Source of the DNA: an uncultured Clostridia bacterium | Lineage (GTDB): Bacteria; Bacillota; Clostridia; Oscillospirales; Ruminococcaceae | NCBI GenBank assembly: GCA_947427325.1 | Contig: CANEHP010000035.1 | Location: forward strand, 1-14,839 | Length of the DNA stretch: 14,839 nucleotides | Direction of reading: 5' to 3' | Shown here: in pieces, positions 1 to 5,479 of the stretch | Layout: each line of letters starts with the position of its first letter | Position numbering within the stretch: position 1 is the first letter of the stretch | Position numbers and translations under genes: made by a program | The notes under the pieces: generated by a model | Databases searched by the model: none | Seen by the model: only the letters and a program-made list of their open reading frames with translations | What the model was told of the DNA's origin: nothing

Positions 1-54
1 TCGGCAAAATTTGCCGAAAAGATGCGTGCCAATTTCTATGAGAACAAGTTCTAA
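1..54. mobile_element. Right end of a MITE-like element (family A), cut by the window edge
   Basis: Bases 1-51 are identical to the right end of the complete copy at 1642-1801, including the near-palindrome TCGGCAAAATTTGCCGA and the terminal inverted repeat ending GAGAACAAGTTC. It is followed by TAA (52-54), the kind of 3-bp target duplication seen at the complete copies. The left end lies outside the window. The last base of the element plus two bases of the duplication form the TAG stop codon of the neighbouring minus-strand gene. Confidence 0.85.
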
Positions 55-926
55 TCCTTAAAAATAATCCTGAATTTTTCTTCCATAAAAACAGGGTGAT
101 AGGACTGCTTTGCTTTTTTTAAATTCTGCTCTCCCATATCCTCTTCTCTGTTTATATATTTTATATCGGAGGGTATACGGCTGACATACTCCCTGTTTAT
201 CATAGGATAAGTTCCGTCGTAAAGGTTAAGCCCTTTTTCCACATGTACGTCAAAGGAATCGCTGTTTATCCGTTCCCCAAACGTAAAGGCAACCGGCTCT
301 CCCTCAACCTTTAATATGCCGCCTGTAAAATCCAGCTCCTTAAAATGCTCCAAACCCTGACGCGACGCAAAAACCTCGTCCTCCATCGAGGAATCGCCGC
401 CGTCATAGTTTTCATTATACCATTTATCCAAAACGGTATAACAATCGTTTATATTTTCCTTTGATATTTCCTCATAGCTCCATTTATTCTGCATAAAGCG
501 ATTTATAAAATTTCTTTTGGAGTGATACTTTTTTCCGATCAGATACGCTAAATCCTCACGATTGTAGCAATAATCGAAATAATCGGCATTGCTCCGAATT
601 TCAACGGAATCTCCGTACAATTCTTTAAGATATTCCATACCGCCTTTGGGCGAGCTGCATATCCTCAAATTTTCTCCCCGCTCCCTTGCGCAATCCTTTA
701 AAAGAGATATAACCTCCTTAATATCTCCCCTGCCTGCGGGATAGAAATATTCGCCGTCGCTTTCCGCAAGGTAAAAATCCTTGTAAAAGGCTATCTGCAT
801 TTTATAGGGCTTACTCCATATAAAATTATTGCCGAATGTGTATTCGCACCCCCTGAAATCCGAATAGCTCAGCAATTCCCTTGCTTTGTCCTTATCCTCA
901 AGCTTTATATCCCTAAAATTCAACAT
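51..926 (-). CDS. DUF2156 / phosphatidylglycerol lysyltransferase C-terminal domain protein
   Basis: A 291-residue soluble protein that I recognise as the DUF2156 (LPG_synthase_C) family, a double GNAT-like fold related to the C-terminal catalytic part of MprF. Family hallmarks visible are the segment YHSKRNFINRF (about 144-154), the GNAT-like stretch GGILKVEGEPVAFTFGERI (about 206-224), and the C-terminal block containing YINREEDMGEQNLKKAKQSY. No membrane segments are present, so it is not a full MprF flippase-synthase; the substrate is unknown, with aminoacyl transfer a guess from the fold. The ATG is 3 bp after the stop of the kinase gene upstream, with GAGG about 15 nt ahead of it, so the two are probably co-transcribed. 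Its TAG stop overlaps the boundary of a MITE-like insertion, but length and final residues look normal for the family. Confidence 0.85.
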   Translation of the reverse strand: MLNFRDIKLEDKDKARELLSYSDFRGCEYTFGNNFIWSKPYKMQIAFYKDFYLAESDGEYFYPAGRGDIKEVISLLKDCARERGENLRICSSPKGGMEYLKELYGDSVEIRSNADYFDYCYNREDLAYLIGKKYHSKRNFINRFMQNKWSYEEISKENINDCYTVLDKWYNENYDGGDSSMEDEVFASRQGLEHFKELDFTGGILKVEGEPVAFTFGERINSDSFDVHVEKGLNLYDGTYPMINREYVSRIPSDIKYINREEDMGEQNLKKAKQSYHPVFMEEKFRIIFKD

Positions 927-929
927 ACT

Positions 930-1586
930 TTATTTTAATAATTCCTCAACTTTTTCTTTTATTTTTCGGTGAATTATCTCAATAGGCAAAGGCTCGTCCT
1001 TTTCATAGCATTTAACCATATGCCATCCTTCTTTTTCCGCAACATATAACGCCGCATTTCTGCATTTTTTCATAAAATCAAGGTTGCTTTCATGCAGATC
1101 CAGCTTTTTTTCATCGCCGCCATACCTTTTTATAAGCAGCTTTCTTGAAACTTCAACGGGCATATCCAGAAATATTATTCCGGTGGGCTTCGGTATGGCA
1201 AATTTATTGTATTCCGTATCAAAAAGCCACTCCGTATATTCGTTCCACTTATCCTTAGGCAGCTTTGTCATTTGATACATGGCGTTGCTGCTGACATATC
1301 GGGCGGAAATAATCGGCGTTCCCGCCAAATAGTCCTTTTCCCAATCGGTCTTATAGCTTGTGTATCTGTCCACCGCATAAAAACAGCTGGCGGTATAGGC
1401 GCTGACCGCATCGTTTTGCTCGTTATACTTTCCGTTAAGATAGCTTGTTACTATCTCTCCCGAGGGGGATTGGTAATTGGGAAATGTAATAAATCTGAAA
1501 CTTGGGTAATCCTTTTTTAACAATTCAAGCTGAGTGGTTTTTCCGCCTCCGTCAAGGCCTTCTATAACTATAAGCTTTTTATCCAT
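930..1586 (-). CDS. tmk: Thymidylate kinase-like nucleotide kinase
   Basis: A 218-residue P-loop kinase of the thymidylate kinase family (dTMP + ATP to dTDP + ADP, cytoplasmic). The Walker A motif is EGLDGGGKTT at residues 9-18. SARYVSSNAMYQ (about 94-105) aligns with the family DR(Y/H)...S...AYQ motif, and a LID-like stretch containing KRYGGDEKKLDLHE lies at about 153-166. Length is normal. The family Asp of the DR motif is Ala (A95) here while the Arg is kept, so this may be a paralogue with altered specificity rather than the housekeeping Tmk; the gene symbol is therefore by family only. The start is fixed by the P-loop at residue 9 and by GGCGGTG just upstream. It is first in a two-gene set with the DUF2156 gene. 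Confidence 0.85.
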   Translation of the reverse strand: MDKKLIVIEGLDGGGKTTQLELLKKDYPSFRFITFPNYQSPSGEIVTSYLNGKYNEQNDAVSAYTASCFYAVDRYTSYKTDWEKDYLAGTPIISARYVSSNAMYQMTKLPKDKWNEYTEWLFDTEYNKFAIPKPTGIIFLDMPVEVSRKLLIKRYGGDEKKLDLHESNLDFMKKCRNAALYVAEKEGWHMVKCYEKDEPLPIEIIHRKIKEKVEELLK

Positions 1587-1601
1587 TTTTCACCGCCGTT
1601 A

Positions 1602-1630
1602 ACTATAGCAGTATTGCACAAAGATGTAAA
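1602..1630 (-). promoter_or_regulatory. Candidate sigma-A promoter for the kinase-DUF2156 pair
   Basis: Read on the minus strand: -35 TTTACA (1625-1630), 17-bp spacer, -10 TATAGT (1602-1607). Each hexamer differs from consensus by one base. The predicted start near 1595 would leave a leader of only about 9 nt and fall within the GGCGGTG ribosome binding site, which argues against it being the only promoter. Confidence 0.4.
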
Positions 1631-1638
1631 CAGGCTTT

Positions 1639-1804
1639 TTAGAACTTGTTCTCATAGGAATGGTGCGCAGATTTTCGAGCAAATTTTGTCGAGGACAAGG
1701 AAAAATTCCGCAGGAATACTCGTGTATTTCAAGAAATTTTGACGCAGTCATCGGCAAAATTTGCCGAAAAGATGCGTGCCAATTTCTATGAGAACAAGTT
1801 CTTA
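1639..1804. mobile_element. Complete MITE-like fold-back element, family A, copy 1
   Basis: A 160-bp element at 1642-1801 starts GAACTTGTTCTCATAG and ends with its near-exact inverse (CTATGAGAACAAGTTC). It is flanked by TTA on both sides (1639-1641 and 1802-1804), a T-N-A target duplication. The inverted repetition continues inward: the 1670-1695 arm resembles the reverse complement of 1749-1780, so the whole unit is one long imperfect hairpin. Core motifs read TGCGCAGA (1664-1671), GGACAAG (1693-1699), CCGCAGGAATA (1708-1718), TATTTCAA (1725-1732) and GACGCAGT (1741-1748). It encodes no transposase. It lies between the transporter gene and the kinase gene, both on the minus strand. Confidence 0.88.
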
Positions 1805-1867
1805 TACTTTCTGCCATATGTCGTTGTAAATACCGTTATTTAAGTAATATTACCACATTTTGCTTAT

Positions 1868-3040
1868 TTAGTCAAGTTCGGACAGCTGTCTTTCGGCACA
1901 GACAATAACCTCCGAAACATTGCTTGAAGCCTTTATTTCGGAAATTACCATATCCTTTACCTGAATATCGGAAAGCTTGTAGCTATAGGGCAGGGCAAGA
2001 TCAAAAATAACCGACCTGCCGCTGCTGCCCTTCAGCACTCTGAAATCGTGAATTGAAAGAGCCGGGTCAATATTTTTAACTATATCCTTTACCTGTTCGC
2101 AAAGCCTTGCCGTTTCCCCGTCCTCAATATCCACAGGGTCTATATGTATGGTGACAAAGCAGCCGAATTTCTCCTTAAAATCCTTTTCTATCCTATCGAT
2201 AAGTTCATGAGCCAAGGGCAGGGACATGGCCGAATCCACCTCTGCGTGAAACGAAACAAAGCTTGTTTCCGCACCGTAATTGTGAATTATCAAATCGTGT
2301 ATCCCTATGACGCCATCGTAACCGCAGGCGCAATTTTGTATATTTTTCGCCATTTCTCTGTCGGGCATCTGACCGAGCAGAGGGGAAAGGCTTTCCCTCG
2401 CCGTTTTAATTCCCGAAATAATTATAAATACCGCAACGATCAAGCCCGAATATCCGTCAATGTTAACCTTAAAAAAATAACATACCAGCATTCCCGCTAT
2501 AACCGCCGCCGTAGCCAGAACATCGGAAATGCTGTCGGCTGCTACGGCTTTAAGCGCAACAGAGTTTATTTTTTTGCCCAACTTGCGGTTAAAGAGAAAA
2601 AGCCAAAGCTTAACAAGCACCGACGCTGTAAGAATTATAAAGGTAAAGACGCTTATTTTGGGCATCTCGGGGTTAAAAATCTTTTCAAAGGAGCTTTGTA
2701 TAAGCTCAAAACCCATAAGAATTATAATAAAGGAAATAACCAAGCCCGAAATATACTCCGCTCTGCCATGACCGAAGGGGTGCTCTCTGTCGGGAGGAGT
2801 ATTGGCTATTCTAAATCCCACCATATTGACTATGGAAGAGCCTGCGTCGGAAAGATTGTTTACGGCATCGGCAACAACCGATATCGAACCCGAAAAAATT
2901 CCCGCCAAAAGCTTGCCGATAAACAGGCATATGTTAAGCGCAATACCCGTCATGCCCGATAAAAATCCGTATTTTTTCCTTACCCTCGGACTGTCGGCAT
3001 TTTCTTTTCCGATAAACAGTTTAATTAAAAGATTTGTCAT
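1868..3040 (-). CDS. Cation diffusion facilitator (CDF) metal exporter, probably Mn-type
   Basis: A 390-residue CDF-family membrane transporter that would export a divalent cation by proton antiport. Hydrophobic helices fill roughly residues 26-205, followed by a cytoplasmic dimerisation domain (about 210-300) containing the conserved stretch FHAEVD and ending near HIDP. The transport-site residues visible are N61 and D65 in TM2 (NNLSD) and D169 and D173 in TM5 (ADSISD). That N-D/D-D set resembles streptococcal MntE and differs from the H/D set of zinc CDFs, so Mn2+ export is the best guess. EHPFGHGRAE (about 86-95) is also a CDF signature. An extra ferredoxin-like extension occupies about 305-390. 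GGAG sits 6 nt before the ATG. A MITE-like element occupies most of the upstream leader, and I see no good promoter. Confidence 0.93.
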   Translation of the reverse strand: MTNLLIKLFIGKENADSPRVRKKYGFLSGMTGIALNICLFIGKLLAGIFSGSISVVADAVNNLSDAGSSIVNMVGFRIANTPPDREHPFGHGRAEYISGLVISFIIILMGFELIQSSFEKIFNPEMPKISVFTFIILTASVLVKLWLFLFNRKLGKKINSVALKAVAADSISDVLATAAVIAGMLVCYFFKVNIDGYSGLIVAVFIIISGIKTARESLSPLLGQMPDREMAKNIQNCACGYDGVIGIHDLIIHNYGAETSFVSFHAEVDSAMSLPLAHELIDRIEKDFKEKFGCFVTIHIDPVDIEDGETARLCEQVKDIVKNIDPALSIHDFRVLKGSSGRSVIFDLALPYSYKLSDIQVKDMVISEIKASSNVSEVIVCAERQLSELD

Positions 3041-3061
3041 TGTTTTCTCCGTTTAATACCC

Positions 3062-3223
3062 AGGCTTGTTTGAAAATAGAGGGAATGTGGGATTTTCGTC
3101 CCAAAACGGTTGGATTCAGGAAAAAAAGCAGTCAAACCGACGTTTGACAAGGCTTTTGGACGCAGAATATAACCGTTTTGGGGTGAAAAAAACGGCGTTC
3201 CCGATTTTTCAAACAAGCCCTAA
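3062..3223. mobile_element. MITE-like fold-back element, family C (divergent)
   Basis: About 160 bp with terminal inverted repeats (A)GGCTTGTTTGAAAA on the left and GGGCTTGTTTGAAAA as read inward from the right. Nested inverted pairs include CCCAAAACGGTT (3100-3111) with AACCGTTTTGGG (3171-3182), and GTCAAAC (3131-3137) with GTTTGAC (3142-3148) around a 4-nt centre. Core similarity to family A is visible at GATTTTCG (3091-3098), CAGGAAAAA and GACGCAG (3159-3165). The right end abuts TAA (3221-3223); the left boundary is degenerate and lacks a matching duplication, suggesting an older insertion. It lies immediately upstream of the transporter's ribosome binding site. Confidence 0.75.
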
Positions 3224-3230
3224 TTCTCGT

Positions 3231-3286
3231 CTAAAAATAAACAAGGATTTGCAAAAAATCAGACCGCAAAGATTGTTTATTTTTAG
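3231..3286. repeat. Perfect 14-bp inverted repeat with 28-nt loop
   Basis: CTAAAAATAAACAA (3231-3244) is the exact reverse complement of 3273-3286. The 28-nt interval contains a smaller GATTT/AAATC pair. It lies between the galT 3' end and the family C element. It could be a transcription-end structure or the remnant of another inserted element; the AT-rich stem does not look like a canonical GC-rich terminator. Confidence 0.6.
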
Positions 3287-3308
3287 TTAAAAATCAGTAT
3301 AAGCATTA

Positions 3309-3339
3309 AGGACGATTTCCTATAAATGGAAACCGTCCT
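3309..3339 (-). terminator. Hairpin downstream of galT, possible terminator
   Basis: AGGACGATTTCC (3309-3320) pairs with GGAAACCGTCCT (3328-3339) with one mismatch and a 7-nt loop. It is 36 bp beyond the galT stop codon in the direction of galT transcription. The following minus-strand sequence is only moderately T-rich (TTAATGCTTAT), so termination efficiency is uncertain. Confidence 0.4.
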
Positions 3340-3343
3340 AAGA

Positions 3344-3366
3344 TTAGGGCGTATTCGCATAAAGCT
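3344..3366. repeat. Solo terminal repeat related to the MITE ends
   Basis: TTA followed by GGGCGTATTCGCATAAA closely resembles the element end at 14785 (TTA followed by GAGCGTGTTCACATAAA). No matching opposite end is evident within 200 bp on either side, so it appears to be an isolated or decayed end, 9 bp beyond the galT stop codon. Confidence 0.5.
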
Positions 3367-3374
3367 TCCGAAAA

Positions 3375-4883
3375 TTATTTAAGCTGTGTACAAATAAAAT
3401 TATCAAAGGCGTTTTGACCGCTCTCGTCACGTTTAAACACGCCGGAATCGCACAAAACCTCTTCAAAAACCTTTCCCGTTTCATATCTTATAATATCCTC
3501 GGCGTTTTCCTTTGAAAATTCGGGATGATTTTTAAGAATTTCCTCCGCCCATTGGCTGTGAGCGGCTGTCAACGGATCGATTGTCAAATCCTTTTTCTCC
3601 AGAAGCGCATTTTCAACCGCCTTTAATTCCAAGGCAAGCCTTGAGGGCAGAACGGCTAAGCCCATAACCTCGATAAGTCCGATATTTTCCTTTTTAATGT
3701 GATGCAGGGAGGGATTGGGGTGAAATACTCCCAAGGGTCTGTCGTCGGTTGTGATGTTATTTCTTAAAACAAGGTCGCATTCGTATACATCTCCCCTAAG
3801 CCTTGCAATAGGAGTAACGGTATTATGGGGAACTCCCTCGGTTTCGGCAAATATCCCAACACTTTCATCGGCGTAGCTGCGCCATTTTTCCAGCACGTAA
3901 CTGCACGCCTTTACAAGACGGGCTCGGTTAAGGCTTTTCAGTCTTATAACGGACATAGGCCATTTAACCCTTCCCGCCTCCACTTCAGGGAATTTTGACA
4001 TTAAAAATCTGCTCTCTACAGGGGCAATTTCCATAGGGAATGTATAGCGTCCCCCCTGAAAATGCTCATGACTCAGTATTGAGCCGCCTACAATAGGCAG
4101 ATCCGCATTTGACCCGATAAAATAATGAGGTAAAAAATCAATAAAATCAAAAAGCTTTTCAAAAACAGCTTCATCTATTTTCATAGGTATATGCCGCTCG
4201 TTAAAAAGTATGCAGTGTTCGTTGTAATATCCGTAGGGAGAATACTGAAGCTGCCATGGCTCGCCGTGGATCTTAACGGAAACGGGTCTTAAATTCTGTC
4301 TTGCGGGGTGAGCGGCAGTTCCGCTGAAACCCGCATTTTCGGGGCAAAGCTGGCATTTGGGATAAGCGGTGGATTTGTTCTGTGCGGCGTTTTTTATATC
4401 TCCGGGATCTTTTTCGGGCTTGGAACGGTTAACGGTAATGTCAAGATCACCATACTCCGATTTATATTTCCACTTTAAATCCTTTGCAATTCTTCCCGCC
4501 CTTACATAATTTACCTTTTGGTTGTAGGAATAGTATTCGTCGGAAGCCGCCTCGGGGGAAACGGAGTTATATATGCGCCAAAACCTGTCGTTGACCTCAT
4601 GGGGCAGCGGCGTCACAATACCCATCAGCTTTGTGTCAAATAAATCCCTGTTATTTGCGGTATTTTCGACGATCCCCTTTTCACAGGCGTAATCCGTAAG
4701 GCGGTTCAATATTTCATCAACCGAAATATCATTAGTTTTACTGCCGTCACATTCACATACCTCCCAGTCGGAAAGCCCGAAAATATTCATATATTGATTT
4801 CTTATAACCCTTTCGTCAATAGGCTGTATAAGTCCGTTTTTTATCGAATAATCTATCAGCAGCTGAATATCATTGCAAATCAT
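3375..4883 (-). CDS. galT: UDP-glucose--hexose-1-phosphate uridylyltransferase (class II GalT)
   Basis: A 502-residue class II (Gram-positive type) galactose-1-phosphate uridylyltransferase of the Leloir pathway, which exchanges UMP between UDP-glucose and galactose 1-phosphate through a uridylylated histidine. The active-site block is GGSILSHEHFQGGRYTF, with H272-E273-H274-F275-Q276 standing for the HxHxQ motif. A CQLC pair lies at 177-180 and the N-terminal block DRFWRIYNS at about 99-107 is typical of the class. Length is normal. The ATG is preceded by GGGAGG at good spacing, and a perfect consensus promoter lies 50 bp upstream. No galK or galE is adjacent, so the source of the sugar phosphate (galactose or a galactoside phosphorolysis route) cannot be read from the context. 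Confidence 0.95.
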   Translation of the reverse strand: MICNDIQLLIDYSIKNGLIQPIDERVIRNQYMNIFGLSDWEVCECDGSKTNDISVDEILNRLTDYACEKGIVENTANNRDLFDTKLMGIVTPLPHEVNDRFWRIYNSVSPEAASDEYYSYNQKVNYVRAGRIAKDLKWKYKSEYGDLDITVNRSKPEKDPGDIKNAAQNKSTAYPKCQLCPENAGFSGTAAHPARQNLRPVSVKIHGEPWQLQYSPYGYYNEHCILFNERHIPMKIDEAVFEKLFDFIDFLPHYFIGSNADLPIVGGSILSHEHFQGGRYTFPMEIAPVESRFLMSKFPEVEAGRVKWPMSVIRLKSLNRARLVKACSYVLEKWRSYADESVGIFAETEGVPHNTVTPIARLRGDVYECDLVLRNNITTDDRPLGVFHPNPSLHHIKKENIGLIEVMGLAVLPSRLALELKAVENALLEKKDLTIDPLTAAHSQWAEEILKNHPEFSKENAEDIIRYETGKVFEEVLCDSGVFKRDESGQNAFDNFICTQLK

Positions 4884-4932
4884 TTTACTGCCTCCCTTGA
4901 AATAATGAAAATATTTCTTTTTACGCAGTTTA

Positions 4933-4961
4933 ATTATATCATCGCTGAAATTTTATGTCAA
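4933..4961 (-). promoter_or_regulatory. Perfect consensus sigma-A promoter of galT
   Basis: Minus strand: TTGACA (4956-4961), a 17-bp spacer and TATAAT (4933-4938), with transcription predicted to start near 4926. This gives a 5' leader of about 43 nt containing the GGGAGG ribosome binding site of galT. I see no clear operator or CRE-like palindrome in the leader. Confidence 0.85.
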
Positions 4962-4992
4962 CGATTTTTGAAAAATAAAAAAATGCAGTGTA

Positions 4993-5159
4993 TAATATTG
5001 CTCCCCCAGAATAAATCCTAAATTTTTTGCTTGCTCCTTTGCCGAAATACTGCGTCGGAGAACTTTGAAATATGTGTATATTCCTGCGGTTTTCTTTCTT
5101 GTCCTTCAGCAAAGATTCTGCGCAAAGTTCTTCAAAATTTAATTGGGGGAGCAATATAA
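4993..5159. mobile_element. MITE-like fold-back element, family B (different ends, shared core)
   Basis: A 161-bp element (4996-5156) has terminal repeats TATTGCTCCCCCA and the exact inverse TGGGGGAGCAATA. It is flanked by TAA at 4993-4995 and 5157-5159. Its ends do not resemble those of family A, but its interior, read on the minus strand, carries the same core in the same order: TGCGCAGA, GGACAAG, CCGCAGGAATA, TATTTCAA, GACGCAGT (plus-strand counterparts at 5117-5124, 5099-5105, 5079-5089, 5065-5072 and about 5049-5056). It sits between the divergent galT and aro-leader promoters. No coding function is seen. Confidence 0.85.
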
Positions 5160-5181
5160 ACATCAAAATTAGCAAAATCTA

Positions 5182-5210
5182 TTGACAAAAAAATCATAAA
5201 GTATTAAAAT
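5182..5210 (+). promoter_or_regulatory. Sigma-A promoter of the aro leader and operon
   Basis: TTGACA (5182-5187), a 17-bp spacer and TAAAAT (5205-5210), one base from full consensus. The transcript would start near 5217, leaving a 56-nt leader before the small aromatic-rich ORF. It is the only strong plus-strand promoter I see ahead of aroF. Confidence 0.85.
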
Positions 5211-5272
5211 AAGAAAAATACAATTATTTATCGCTTTTGATATTTAGTCTTGCAGTTGGAGGGGAGTAAATT

Positions 5273-5365
5273 ATGTTAAGTCTTTTCACGTTAAGCTTTA
5301 TATTTTGGTTTTGCAGCTTGGGCTTTTATTTTAGCGGCAAGTATTATTTCCGTACCAAAAATTAA
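5273..5365 (+). CDS. Aromatic-rich leader peptide of the aro operon (30 aa)
   Basis: A 30-codon ORF with a strong ribosome binding site (GGAGGGGAG at 5258-5266, 6 nt before the ATG), between a near-consensus promoter and an intrinsic terminator. Eleven of 30 residues are aromatic: Phe 5, 9, 11, 13, 18, 20 and 26, Trp 12, and Tyr 19, 24 and 25, including the runs F-W-F, F-Y-F and Y-Y-F. The downstream genes make chorismate, the precursor of Phe, Tyr and Trp, so I infer that the peptide is a sensor of charged aromatic tRNA in a transcription attenuator. The hydrophobic composition could also suit a one-helix membrane peptide; the adjacent terminator and antiterminator favour the leader role. 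Confidence 0.8.
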   Translation: MLSLFTLSFIFWFCSLGFYFSGKYYFRTKN

Positions 5366-5368
5366 GGC

Positions 5369-5426
5369 AGTGATGTGGAAGATTTGAACAATGTGATTTA
5401 GCTTTGTACAATTAACCTGCATCGCT
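5369..5426 (+). promoter_or_regulatory. Candidate antiterminator pairing of the aro attenuator
   Basis: AGTGATGTGG (5369-5378), beginning 3 nt after the leader stop codon, can form 10 consecutive pairs (7 Watson-Crick, 3 G-U) with CTGCATCGCT (5417-5426). The latter contains most of the 5' arm and part of the loop of the terminator hairpin, so the two structures exclude each other. A ribosome at the stop codon would cover 5369-5378 and let the terminator form; one stalled at the Tyr-Tyr-Phe codons (5342-5350) would leave it free. A weaker alternative partner is TGCAGTT at 5251-5257. I found no convincing protector hairpin. Confidence 0.6.
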
Positions 5427-5443
5427 ATGGTGCAGGTTTTTTT
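5414..5443 (+). terminator. Intrinsic terminator (attenuator) ahead of aroF
   Basis: AACCTGCA (5414-5421), a 9-nt loop and TGCAGGTT (5431-5438), with seven T residues at 5437-5443. It lies 48 nt after the leader ORF and about 230 nt before aroF on the same strand. Unless it is bypassed, only a transcript of about 225 nt would be made from the 5182 promoter. Confidence 0.88.
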
Positions 5444-5479
5444 ATGATAGCTTGCGGCAGTTGGTTATCAATAAAAAAG

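Noticed and set aside
1599..1817. Minus-strand reading frame across the family A element (72 codons), and the similar one at 5425-5907
   Set aside because: Both arise from the same repeat sequence read in the open frame; they lack a ribosome binding site and resemble no protein family, and the second runs into antisense aroF.
2144..2962. Long plus-strand open frame (272 codons) opposite the transporter gene
   Set aside because: It is the complement of a well-supported CDF gene; the translation is basic and low in recognisable motifs.
5273..5365. Small hydrophobic toxin or membrane peptide
   Set aside because: The composition would allow it, but there is no antitoxin RNA or second gene, and the aromatic bias plus the attenuator in front of aro genes explains it better. 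Kept only as an alternative.
5217..5443. T-box or other riboswitch in the aro leader
   Set aside because: I see no T-box 14-nt motif or specifier loop architecture; the leader is occupied by a translated ORF and a single terminator/antiterminator pair.
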